Assembly: GCF_003946885.1 (NCBI RefSeq)
Contig: NZ_RWKQ01000047.1
Span: forward strand, 1-37,490
Direction: 5' to 3'
Length of the DNA: 37,490 nucleotides
From: Specibacter cremeus
GTDB lineage: Bacteria > Actinomycetota > Actinomycetes > Actinomycetales > Micrococcaceae
Position 1 is the stretch's first letter. The number at the start of each line of letters is the position of its first letter. Both the position numbers and the translations under genes were made by a program. Positions 1 through 6,218 of the stretch are shown here, piece by piece. Below the pieces are notes generated by a model. The model was not told the origin of the DNA and made no database searches. It saw only the letters and a list, made by a program, of their open reading frames with translations.

Positions 1-87
1 CCACTCCGCGGTCTCCTCCGGATCACCATCCGGCAACCGACCCGTCAAACCACTCAGGATCTGGGAATTAACGTCTCGTGCAGCCAC
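1..87 (-). CDS. aceE: Pyruvate dehydrogenase E1 component, N-terminal fragment
   Basis: Only the first 29 codons are in the window; the gene runs off the left edge. The GTG start at 87 is followed by VAARDVNSQILSGLTGRLP and then DPEETAEW. This is the characteristic opening of the homodimeric AceE-type E1 of actinobacteria, where a DPEET-EW motif follows a short variable head. AceE is the thiamine-diphosphate enzyme that decarboxylates pyruvate and passes the acetyl group to the E2 lipoyl domain. An AGAGAGG ribosome binding site sits six bases upstream of the GTG. It is divergent from the DUF3052 gene, an arrangement I recall from many actinobacteria. Recognition rests on 29 residues, so the family is fairly secure but completeness is unknown. 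Confidence 0.8.
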   Translation of the reverse strand, partial: MAARDVNSQILSGLTGRLPDGDPEETAEW

Positions 88-477
88 GTCCGACCTCTCT
101 TAAAAGCGTGTGGGCGCCCTGTGCTGTGGCACTGGGCGTATGGCAACACTCTAAACCGCGGCGCGCGCAAGTGTGCATTCACCTGGGCTCCATGACAGCG
201 GCCGGCACGCCCGGGCCGACGCGCATCGGTGAGCCGACCATGTCGGCGCGTGTCGCCGTCGTGCCTGTCAGTGGGTGGCGCAGTGGGTGGCGGTGGCGAC
301 CGGTTTGCCCCTACGGCCCCGGGCATGCTTTCGTGATGTAACGGAAGTCACGCCTATTGCGTGGCAAACCCGAACCGGTGTTGATCTGGCCGGGGAGACG
401 TAGCAATATGGGCTCACACCCACAAACCGGGTGGTCAAACTATCCAGCGCGGAAGCGTTGAACGCAGGAGGAATCAC
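88..477. other. Divergent intergenic region aceE / DUF3052
   Basis: No protein gene is convincing here. Towards aceE there is a dyad, CGCCC-t-GTGC / GCAC-t-GGGCG at 115-138, with a 4-base loop and a T/T mismatch, and a TAGAGT minus-10-like hexamer on the minus strand at 149-154. It could be an operator or leader hairpin. A perfect tandem 12-mer, CAGTGGGTGGCG, occupies 269-292. The DUF3052 promoter candidate lies at 381-409. The short frames that cross this region lack coding bias. Confidence 0.4.
381..409 (+). promoter_or_regulatory. Candidate promoter of the DUF3052 gene
   Basis: TTGATC (381-386), a 17-base spacer, then CAATAT (404-409) resembles a primary-sigma promoter, about 70 bases upstream of the GTG at 478. 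Predicted from sequence only. Confidence 0.35.
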
Positions 478-897
478 GTGAGCGAGGCCGACGCCGGCAT
501 TGTGGCCCAGGTGGCAGGCAACATGGGTTTCAAGGATGGCGATCTCATCCAGGAACTTGGATACGACGACGACGTGGATTTTGACCTGCGGGACGGCATC
601 GAGGGGCTCATCGGGTCCGAAATGCTTGATGAGGACGACCACGACGCGGTGGACGCCGTCATCCTGTGGTGGCGCGAGGACGACGGCGACCTGGTCGACG
701 CCCTCATGGATTCACTGACGACGCTCGACGACGGCGGCGTCGTCTGGGTGCTGACCCCGAAGTCCGGCCGCGACGGCTACGTGCCGCCGGCGGAGATCCA
801 GGAGGCGGCACCCACCGCCGGGCTGCATCCCACCACCACCGCGGGCGTGTCCGCCGATTGGGCGGCCACCCGGCTGGTCCCGCGGAAGAAGCAGTGA
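478..897 (+). CDS. DUF3052 domain-containing protein
   Basis: This 139-residue acidic protein matches the DUF3052 family typically found beside aceE in actinobacteria. Landmarks are the opening MGFKDGDLIQELGYDDDVD, a run of acidic residues through the middle (EDDHDAVDAVILWW), and the core GGVVWVLTPKSGRDGYV, followed by an alpha-beta segment PAEIQEAA and GLHPTTT. No catalytic residues are known for the family and its function is uncharacterised. The GTG start at 478 has an AGGAGGA ribosome binding site at about 467-473. Its stop overlaps the start of the peroxiredoxin gene (TGATG), so the two are probably translationally coupled. The divergent position next to aceE suggests a link with pyruvate dehydrogenase or stress physiology, but that is only inference from context. 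Confidence 0.85.
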   Translation: MSEADAGIVAQVAGNMGFKDGDLIQELGYDDDVDFDLRDGIEGLIGSEMLDEDDHDAVDAVILWWREDDGDLVDALMDSLTTLDDGGVVWVLTPKSGRDGYVPPAEIQEAAPTAGLHPTTTAGVSADWAATRLVPRKKQ

Positions 898-1373
898 TGG
901 ACGACGGCGGCACGCGGGTGGCGCTGCGGGCCGGCGATGTCGCGCCGGACTTCACCCTCCCCAACCAGTTCGGCGAGGCCATCCGCCTGTCGGCACTGCG
1001 TGGCGGGCCGGTGGTCGTCGTGTTCTACCCGTTCGCGTTCTCCGGCATCTGCACGGGGGAACTGTGCGACCTGCGTGACAATGTGGGACTGTTCAAGACG
1101 GCCAAGGCCCGGCTGCTGGCCGTGTCGGTGGACAGCAAGTACACGCTGCGCGCCTACGCCCGCGATGAGGGCTACGAATTCGACCTGCTCGCCGACTTCT
1201 GGCCGCACGGCGACGTGGCCCGCAGCTACGGTGTTTTTGACGAGGTGGCGGGCATGGCCGGGCGCGGCACGTTCGTGGTCGGCGCCGACGGCGTGCTCGT
1301 GGACACGTTCGGCACGCCGGCGGGCCAGGCCCGGTCACTGGAACGCTACCGGCATGCGCTGGCCGCGCTGTAG
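897..1373 (+). CDS. ahpE: AhpE-type peroxiredoxin
   Basis: A 158-residue thioredoxin-fold peroxidase that should reduce hydrogen peroxide, organic peroxides or peroxynitrite using a peroxidatic cysteine. The N-terminal GDVAPDFTLPNQFGE and YPFAFSGICTGELC segments are the AhpE/BCP signature. Cys52 in the PFAFSGIC context is the peroxidatic residue. DFWPHGDVARSYGVFDE and the following GRGTFVVGADG closely resemble mycobacterial AhpE. A second cysteine, Cys57, lies five residues after Cys52. AhpE is usually a 1-Cys enzyme, whereas this C-x4-C spacing is that of the resolving pair in BCP/PrxQ proteins, so an atypical 2-Cys mechanism is possible. The ATG overlaps the DUF3052 stop by one base, suggesting coupled translation. 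Confidence 0.9.
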   Translation: MDDGGTRVALRAGDVAPDFTLPNQFGEAIRLSALRGGPVVVVFYPFAFSGICTGELCDLRDNVGLFKTAKARLLAVSVDSKYTLRAYARDEGYEFDLLADFWPHGDVARSYGVFDEVAGMAGRGTFVVGADGVLVDTFGTPAGQARSLERYRHALAAL

Positions 1374-1379
1374 CCGGCC

Positions 1380-2255
1380 GTGCCGGCGTCATCCGGGCCG
1401 GCTGGGCTTGCCGGGCTGCTTTCGGGCGTCCGGTTCGCCGTCCTGACGGGTGCCGGGCTGAGCACCGATTCGGGGATCCCGGACTACCGCGGCCCGAACG
1501 CCGTGCCCCGGACGCCGGTGACGTACCAGGAATTCATGCGCTCCGCCGAAGCGCGCCAGCGGTATTGGGCGCGCAACCAGGTGGGCTGGCAGCGCATGCA
1601 CCATGCCGCCCCGAACGCCGGGCACCGCGCCGTGGCCGCCCTGGAGCGCCTGGGCGTGACGACCGGGATCATCACGCAGAACGTGGACCGGCTGCACGAG
1701 GACGCCGGTGCCGAGAACGTCGTGGACCTGCACGGTCGCTTCGACCGGGTCCGGTGCCTGCGCTGCGGGGAGGTGTTCGCGCGGGCGTTCGTGGCCTCAC
1801 TGCTGGTCGAGGCGAACCCGGGCTTCCTGGACGCCGTGGCGGCCCGCGGGGGAGCGCAGACCGCCCCGGACGCGGACGCCGTGCTGGACCCATCGCTCGT
1901 TTCCTCCTTTCACGTGGTCGTCTGCCCGGTGTGCGGGGGACTGCTGAAGCCGGACGTGGTGTTCTTCGGCGAGAACGTGCCCAGGCACCGGGTCTCGCGT
2001 TCCTTTTCGCTGGTGGACGAGGCCGGGGCGCTGCTCGTGGCCGGGTCCTCGTTGACCGTGATGAGTGGACTGCGGTTCGTCCGCAAGGCGGCCCACGACG
2101 GCAAACCCGTGCTGATCGTGAACCGCGGCCATACCCGCGGCGACGAGCTGGCGACGCTGAAACTGGACACCGGGGTCGGGGAGGCGCTGGCATTCCTGGC
2201 GGCCTCCCTGGAGGGGTCTCGGGCCGGTTGGCGTAGCGGCGGCGCCGTCCGGTAA
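1380..2255 (+). CDS. Sir2-family NAD-dependent protein deacylase (sirtuin)
   Basis: A 291-residue sirtuin that would remove acyl groups from lysines with NAD, giving nicotinamide and O-acyl-ADP-ribose. NAD-binding motifs are clear: GAGLSTDSGIPDYRG (about residues 24-38) and TQNVDRLHEDAG (99-110). The catalytic histidine is His118 in DLHGR. The structural zinc site is Cys126/Cys129 and Cys182/Cys185. GSSLTVMSG and IVNRG complete the Rossmann half. The insertion between the zinc cysteine pairs is about 50 residues, typical of longer actinobacterial class II-like sirtuins. The GTG start at 1380 is six bases after the peroxiredoxin stop, and no strong ribosome binding site is visible, so the start is uncertain. 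Co-location with a peroxiredoxin suggests an operon. Confidence 0.93.
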   Translation: MPASSGPAGLAGLLSGVRFAVLTGAGLSTDSGIPDYRGPNAVPRTPVTYQEFMRSAEARQRYWARNQVGWQRMHHAAPNAGHRAVAALERLGVTTGIITQNVDRLHEDAGAENVVDLHGRFDRVRCLRCGEVFARAFVASLLVEANPGFLDAVAARGGAQTAPDADAVLDPSLVSSFHVVVCPVCGGLLKPDVVFFGENVPRHRVSRSFSLVDEAGALLVAGSSLTVMSGLRFVRKAAHDGKPVLIVNRGHTRGDELATLKLDTGVGEALAFLAASLEGSRAGWRSGGAVR

Positions 2256-2284
2256 GGTGGTTTCTCGTTGGTTTCGGCCAAATG

Positions 2285-2357
2285 GGGCCTTTAGCTCAGC
2301 TGGTAGAGCGCCACGTTTACACCGTGGATGTCATCGGTTCGATCCCGGTAGGGCCCA
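2285..2357 (+). tRNA. tRNA-Val (anticodon UAC)
   Basis: A complete cloverleaf. The acceptor stem GGGCCTT pairs with AGGGCCC, the D arm is AGCTCAGCTGGTAGAGC, the anticodon stem CCACG/CGTGG encloses loop TTTACAC with anticodon TAC, and the T arm is ATCGG-TTCGATC-CCGGT. The discriminator is A and CCA is not encoded. It reads valine GTA codons. Confidence 0.97.
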
Positions 2358-2363
2358 CCCGTG

Positions 2364-2413
2364 AAAATCCCCGCCATTCTGGTCTGAAAAGCCCGGAATG
2401 ACGGGGATTTTTT
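2364..2413 (+). terminator. Intrinsic terminator after tRNA-Val
   Basis: AAAATCCCCG and CATTC on the left pair with GAATG and CGGGGATTTTTT on the right. One bulged or mismatched position interrupts the stem, and a six-T run ends it. It lies seven bases past the tRNA. Confidence 0.85.
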
Positions 2414-2529
2414 GGGTGCTAGAACCCTCTGTCGGTGCCTGCCCATACCCTCGGGGCATGACGAATGGAGAACTGGTCCAGGTGCGCACGACGTTGAGGT
2501 CTGGCAGGGGCAAGGCCGCCTTGAATGCG

Positions 2530-2698
2530 CCGGTTAAATGGAAGGCTCCCCGTTGTTGCCATTGGGGGATGCAACAACGGGGAGCCCGTAAAGAAAATAT
2601 AACGGCTGGATCTCGCGAATGCAAACTTGCGGTGACCGGCCCGTTAACGTAAGCGGCCTTCCACCACGGCTATTGGGGGACGCCGCGATGGAAGACCT
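2530..2698 (-). ncRNA. Candidate small RNA with two C-rich-loop hairpins (6C-like)
   Basis: This gene-free AT-richer interval folds into two stem-loops on the minus strand. Hairpin 1 (2694 down to 2658) has a 13-bp stem around loop GUCCCCCAAUA. Hairpin 2 (2586 down to 2544) has a perfect 16-bp stem around loop AUCCCCCAAUG. Both loops are 11 nt and share UCCCCCAAU, while the stems are unrelated in sequence. Two of the stem-1 pairs are U.G and G.U on the minus strand but would be A/C clashes on the plus strand, so the minus strand is the one that folds. TTCCATTT follows stem 2, which may act as a weak terminator. The design resembles the actinobacterial 6C RNA motif (two hairpins with C-rich loops), but the loops hold five rather than six C and the linker is long. 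Family membership is inference. The two hairpins might also be separate transcripts. Confidence 0.55.
2596..2624 (-). promoter_or_regulatory. Candidate minus-strand promoter before hairpin 2
   Basis: On the minus strand TTGCAT (2624-2619), 17 bases, then TATATT (2601-2596). The predicted start is near 2589, immediately before the 16-bp hairpin. It may drive a short second RNA. Confidence 0.45.
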
Positions 2699-2704
2699 GC
2701 CATG

Positions 2705-2734
2705 AATATACATGGGTGTGCGGGGGAATGCCAA
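2705..2734 (-). promoter_or_regulatory. Candidate minus-strand promoter before hairpin 1
   Basis: On the minus strand TTGGCA (2734-2729), 18 bases, then TATATT (2710-2705). The predicted start is near 2698, just before hairpin 1 of the candidate RNA. The minus-10 hexamer is identical to that of the second promoter. Confidence 0.45.
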
Positions 2735-2871
2735 AACGGCCGCCCATCCTCGAGCCCAGTCCACTATGATGGGAGCTGTTCATTGCGCTGAACGACGAGG
2801 TTGCGGTGCGGCTGCCGCGCTTCGATGTCCGGCGCCAAGCAGGCGAAGTTCAAGCAGCGCGGAGGAAATCA

Positions 2872-3675
2872 ATGGCGGAAACCCAGGTTCGTGGTGGTCG
2901 GGCATCGGACGTCCGCGGGCCGGCCTCCCCGGCACCCGCCGTCACGCGCGCGGCTGCCGTGCTGGACGCCCTGGCCGCCTCGGACACCGGCCGGCTGACG
3001 CTCAGCGACCTGGCCCGGGAGCTCGCGATCCCGAAGTCCTCCACCTCGAACCTGCTGCAGTCCCTGGAGGATTCCGGGCTGATCAACCGGACCGGGTCCG
3101 ATTACACGCTCGGCATCAAGCTGGTGGAACTGGGCGCGGCCTACCTCAGCCGCCGCGATGAGGTGCGCGAGTTCTACCGGTTTTGCGAGAATGCGCCCGT
3201 GCTCGGCGGCGAGACGGTCCGCATCGCCATGCTCGACGGGACCAACGTCATCTACCTGGCCCGTTACGAGGGGCATCCGGCCGTGCGGCTGACCTCCAAC
3301 ATCGGCGACAAGATGCCCGTGTCGCTGTGCGCCGTTGGCAAGGTGCTGATCGCCCGGCGCCACCAGCACGACCTGGCCGAACTGTTCCCGGACGAGATGG
3401 AACTGCCCGTCATGACGCCCCGGTCCCTGCGCACCGGAGCCGAGCTGAAGGCGGAGCTGGCCACGATACGCGCACAGGGGTATGCCCTCGAGGATGAGGA
3501 GTCCACCGTCGGCGTCGTCGGCCTCGCCGTGGCCGTGCCCACGCACGGCGCGCACGGACCGAGCCTGGGCGTCTCCGTCACGGCCCTGAAGGCCACCTTT
3601 ACGCCGGAGCAGCGCGACGCCATGATCGGCGAATTGGGCGAACTGGCCCGCGTGCTCGGCAATCCTATGGGGTAG
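2872..3675 (+). CDS. IclR-family transcriptional regulator
   Basis: A 267-residue regulator. Residues 20-75 form the N-terminal winged helix-turn-helix, including AAAVLDALAASDTGRLTLSD and LAIPKSSTSNLLQSLEDSGL, followed by the YTLGIKLVELGAAY hinge. The C-terminal effector domain contains SLCAVGKVLIAR, GYALEDEESTVGVVGLAVAV and SVTALKATFT, all diagnostic of IclR proteins. Such regulators bind a small acid or sugar acid and usually control an adjacent catabolic operon. ATG 2872 was chosen over an upstream in-frame start because GGAGGAAATCA precedes it. The gene is followed after ten bases by the MFS carrier, so they are probably co-transcribed. Its likely targets are this pair and the divergent dehydrogenase genes at 5096-8954, where a repeated ATACTGAA site is seen. 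The effector is unknown. Confidence 0.9.
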   Translation: MAETQVRGGRASDVRGPASPAPAVTRAAAVLDALAASDTGRLTLSDLARELAIPKSSTSNLLQSLEDSGLINRTGSDYTLGIKLVELGAAYLSRRDEVREFYRFCENAPVLGGETVRIAMLDGTNVIYLARYEGHPAVRLTSNIGDKMPVSLCAVGKVLIARRHQHDLAELFPDEMELPVMTPRSLRTGAELKAELATIRAQGYALEDEESTVGVVGLAVAVPTHGAHGPSLGVSVTALKATFTPEQRDAMIGELGELARVLGNPMG

Positions 3676-3685
3676 CCGGCGCCCG

Positions 3686-5008
3686 CTGCCGGAAAACCCT
3701 TGGCCACCCGTCGACCCGCAGCAGCTGCGCGGGGCCACCCTGGCCAGTTCGGTCGGGTCGGCCCTGGAGTACTACGACTTCTACATCTACGGATTGGCCT
3801 CGGCGCTGATCTTCAGCCCGCTGTTCTTTTCCCCGCTCGGTGCGGCCGGCGGACTCATCGCCTCCTTCGCCACCTATGGCGTCGGATTTGCGGCCAGGCC
3901 GTTCGGCGGCCTGTTGTTCGGCTACATCGGGGACAGGTTTGGCCGCAAGCACGTCCTGCTCATCACCATTGGCCTCATGGGCCTGGCCTCGTTCAGCATC
4001 GGGCTGCTGCCGACCTACCACCAGGCTGGCATGCTGGGGGCCATCCTGCTGGTCGTGCTGCGCATCGTCCAGGGCCTGGGTGCCGGGGCGGAGCAGGCCG
4101 GCGCCACCACGCTGATCTCGGAGGTGGCGCCACGCCGGCGCCGCGGCTTCTTCGCGGCCCTGCCATTCGTCGGCATCCAGATCGGCACGTTGCTCGGTGC
4201 CGGCACGTTCGCGCTGCTCGCCCTCGCCGACAAGGACGCACTGCATGGCTGGCTGTGGCGGGTGCCGTTCCTGGCCAGCGTGGTGCTGGTGGGCGTGGCC
4301 ATCTTCATCCGGCTCCGGTTGAAGGAGACGCCGGTCTTCCATGACCTGGAGAAGCACAAGAACGTCAACCGCAACCCGCTGGGCGTACTGTGGCGCTCGT
4401 CCCGGAAGAACGTGCTGGTCGGCATCGGCCTGCGCATGGGGGAGAACGGCAACTCGACCATCTACTCGGCGCTGCTCGTGGCGTTCCTGGCCCGTGAGGG
4501 CGGCGTGTTCCAGGGTGACAAGTTCATCGGCCCGACCGGGCTGCTGATCGCCGCGGGGTTCTCGGCCGTCATGGTCGTCGCGTTCGGCGCGCTGTCGGAC
4601 CGGGTTGGCCGCGTCAGGGTGTACCGCTATAGGGCGTTGTTCCAGTTGTTGTTCGCCGTGCCCGCCTTCTACCTGGTCACGCTCGGCAACGTGACGCTCG
4701 TCTGGGTCGTCATGACGGTCGGTATCGCACTGGGTGTGCAGTCCATGCTCGGGCCGCAGTGCGCGCTGTTGCCGGAGTTGTTCGGCGCCACGCACCGTTT
4801 CACCGGCGTGGCCATGAGCCGGGAGATCTCCGCCGTGTTCGCCGGCGGCATCGCCCCGTTCGTCGGCGCCCTCCTGTTGGCGGCCACGGGGCAGTCGTGG
4901 ATGGTGCTGGCCGGGTACTCGGCGGTGTTGGCCGGGATCTCGTTCACCGCGTCGTTCTTCACCCCCGAAACGGCCGGGCGCGACCTGCGCAGCGTCGAGA
5001 ACGCCTGA
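3686..5008 (+). CDS. MFS transporter, metabolite:H+ symporter (MHS) type
   Basis: A twelve-helix permease of the MHS branch (ShiA/KgtP/ProP-like), which imports organic acids with protons. The N-terminal ATLASSVGSALEYYDFYIYG is the MHS first-helix signature. FGYIGDRFGRKHVLL is the cytoplasmic loop motif, followed by RIVQGLGAGAEQAGA in helix 4. The second half repeats with LSDRVGRVRVYRYRAL. The first ATG/GTG/TTG in frame is TTG 3794, which would remove the first helix. Reading continues upstream without a stop, and CTG 3686 gives MPENPWPPVDPQQLRG, a head of normal length, so CTG is proposed as start (440 residues). A sequencing error or frameshift is the alternative. Context with sugar-acid dehydrogenases suggests a sugar-acid substrate. 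Confidence 0.82.
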   Translation: MPENPWPPVDPQQLRGATLASSVGSALEYYDFYIYGLASALIFSPLFFSPLGAAGGLIASFATYGVGFAARPFGGLLFGYIGDRFGRKHVLLITIGLMGLASFSIGLLPTYHQAGMLGAILLVVLRIVQGLGAGAEQAGATTLISEVAPRRRRGFFAALPFVGIQIGTLLGAGTFALLALADKDALHGWLWRVPFLASVVLVGVAIFIRLRLKETPVFHDLEKHKNVNRNPLGVLWRSSRKNVLVGIGLRMGENGNSTIYSALLVAFLAREGGVFQGDKFIGPTGLLIAAGFSAVMVVAFGALSDRVGRVRVYRYRALFQLLFAVPAFYLVTLGNVTLVWVVMTVGIALGVQSMLGPQCALLPELFGATHRFTGVAMSREISAVFAGGIAPFVGALLLAATGQSWMVLAGYSAVLAGISFTASFFTPETAGRDLRSVENA

Positions 5009-5020
5009 GCTCTGCACACG

Positions 5021-5095
5021 CGTGGTTTCGACGGGCTCAACCACCGGCCGTTTCGACGGGCTCAACCACCGGTGGTTGAGCCCGTCGAAACCACG
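5021..5095. repeat. Extragenic palindrome, TTGAGCCCGTCGAAA family
   Basis: A perfect 27-bp inverted repeat (5021-5047 and 5069-5095) with core GGTTGAGCCCGTCGAAACC. A second left-arm copy occupies the loop (5050-5070) and pairs equally well over 21 bp with 5071-5091. Two mutually exclusive hairpins are therefore possible. It fills the gap between the convergent MFS and hydroxyacid dehydrogenase genes, ending one base before the latter's stop, and may act as a bidirectional terminator. A related copy lies at 10541-10672. Confidence 0.9.
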
Positions 5096-6160
5096 TCAGT
5101 AGAAGTGCACCGGGTCCACGACGTGGATGAGCGGCTCGCCGGCCAGGTACAGCCGCAGGTTGTCCATGAAGCGTTCGGCGATCAGCCGGTTCTCCGCATC
5201 GGATAGCGCCCCCGTGTGCGGGGAGACCATGACGCGCGGGTGCTCCCAGAGCGGGCTGTCGGCGGCCAGCGGCTCGACGGCGAACACGTCCAGGCAGGCA
5301 TAGGACACCTGGCCGCTGTCCAGGGCGGCCAGCAGCGCGTCCTCATCGACCACGGTGCCGCGGCCCACGTTGACGAACACGGTGCCCGGCTTCATGGCCG
5401 CAAACACGTCGGCGTTGAACAGCCTCTCCGTGTACGGCGTGCCGGGCAGCGTGTTGACGACGGCGTCGGCGTCCGCCAGCAGCCCGGCCAGGCCGGCGTT
5501 GTCGGTCACCGCCTCGATGCCCTCCAGCGGTGCGACGCTTCGCTTCGTGCCGCTGACCCGCATGCCCATGGCCCGGGCCACGCGCGCGGTCTCCATGCCG
5601 ATCTCGCCGAGCCCGGCCACGACGAGCCGGGATCCGGCGGCCAGCCGCATGGGCGTGCGCAGCGTCGGCCAGTGCTTCGCGGCCTGGTCTCGCGCCATCG
5701 CCGCCGTGTCCTTGAAGCCGTTGAGGATGCCCAGCATGGCGAACTCGGCCAGCGGCAGCGCGTGCACGCCGGCGGAGCTCGTTACGGCGATCCGGGCCAG
5801 TTGCCCGGCGGACAGGTTCGCGGCCTTCACCGCGCCGCCGGCGCCGGCGGCCATGGCGTGGATCCAGTCAAGCCGGGGGCTGTCGGCGATGGCGGCCAGC
5901 CCGGCGGCATTCTCGTTCGGGAAACCGTACAGCACGTCGGCGCTGCGCAGCATCTCCCAATACCGGGCCTCCTGGGCGGCGCTGCGCCGGAACGCGGGGT
6001 CGCCGGCGTGGTCGGCCGGGAAGCGCTCAGGTGGCAGCAGGTCGGGTTCGTGGAGCACGGTGACGGCCGGGAAGGCGGCGCGCAGCCGCTCGACATGCTC
6101 CGTCTCGAGCGGCACGGCGATCGCGATGGTGGGATTCATGGAATTCATGGTGTTCATCAT
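5096..6160 (-). CDS. D-isomer-specific 2-hydroxyacid dehydrogenase
   Basis: A 354-residue NAD(P)H-dependent enzyme interconverting 2-keto acids and D-2-hydroxy acids. The nucleotide-binding glycine motif is GLGEIG, within LVVAGLGEIGMETARVA. The catalytic triad is visible as Arg in NVGRGTVVDEDAL, Glu in DVFAVEPLA and His in SPHTGALSD. Several ATG codons crowd the start (6160, 6157, 6148, 6139) and none has a clear ribosome binding site. It is transcribed divergently from the oxidoreductase cluster at 6219-8954, sharing a 58-base control region. Within a sugar-acid island it could act as a 2-ketogluconate or glyoxylate/hydroxypyruvate reductase; family alone does not settle the substrate. Confidence 0.9.
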   Translation of the reverse strand: MMNTMNSMNPTIAIAVPLETEHVERLRAAFPAVTVLHEPDLLPPERFPADHAGDPAFRRSAAQEARYWEMLRSADVLYGFPNENAAGLAAIADSPRLDWIHAMAAGAGGAVKAANLSAGQLARIAVTSSAGVHALPLAEFAMLGILNGFKDTAAMARDQAAKHWPTLRTPMRLAAGSRLVVAGLGEIGMETARVARAMGMRVSGTKRSVAPLEGIEAVTDNAGLAGLLADADAVVNTLPGTPYTERLFNADVFAAMKPGTVFVNVGRGTVVDEDALLAALDSGQVSYACLDVFAVEPLAADSPLWEHPRVMVSPHTGALSDAENRLIAERFMDNLRLYLAGEPLIHVVDPVHFY

Positions 6161-6191
6161 ACTGAATTGTGGTTAGAATACTGAACAATTC
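6153..6191. promoter_or_regulatory. Candidate operator in the divergent sugar-acid promoter
   Basis: ATACTGAA occurs twice in the same orientation (6159-6166 and 6178-6185), 19 bases apart, each preceded by TT-A/G-rich sequence that makes partial dyads such as TTCA-n6-TGAA. An outer inverted repeat GAATTGT / ACAATTC is overlaid (about 6164-6191). TAGAAT at 6174-6179 is a possible plus-strand minus-10, and TATTCT a minus-strand one. Sites overlapping both promoters fit control by the nearby IclR protein, which is inference. Confidence 0.5.
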
Positions 6192-6218
6192 CTTTCCCGT
6201 TACGTTACGAGGAGCACC

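Noticed and set aside
2398-2764. Short frames of 76-97 residues in the gap after tRNA-Val
   Set aside because: They have no coding bias or ribosome binding sites and run across the terminator and the paired hairpins.
3665-5065. A 466-residue minus-strand frame opposite the MFS gene
   Set aside because: It is a Gln/Arg/His/Glu-rich antisense shadow; the plus strand encodes a clear MHS transporter.
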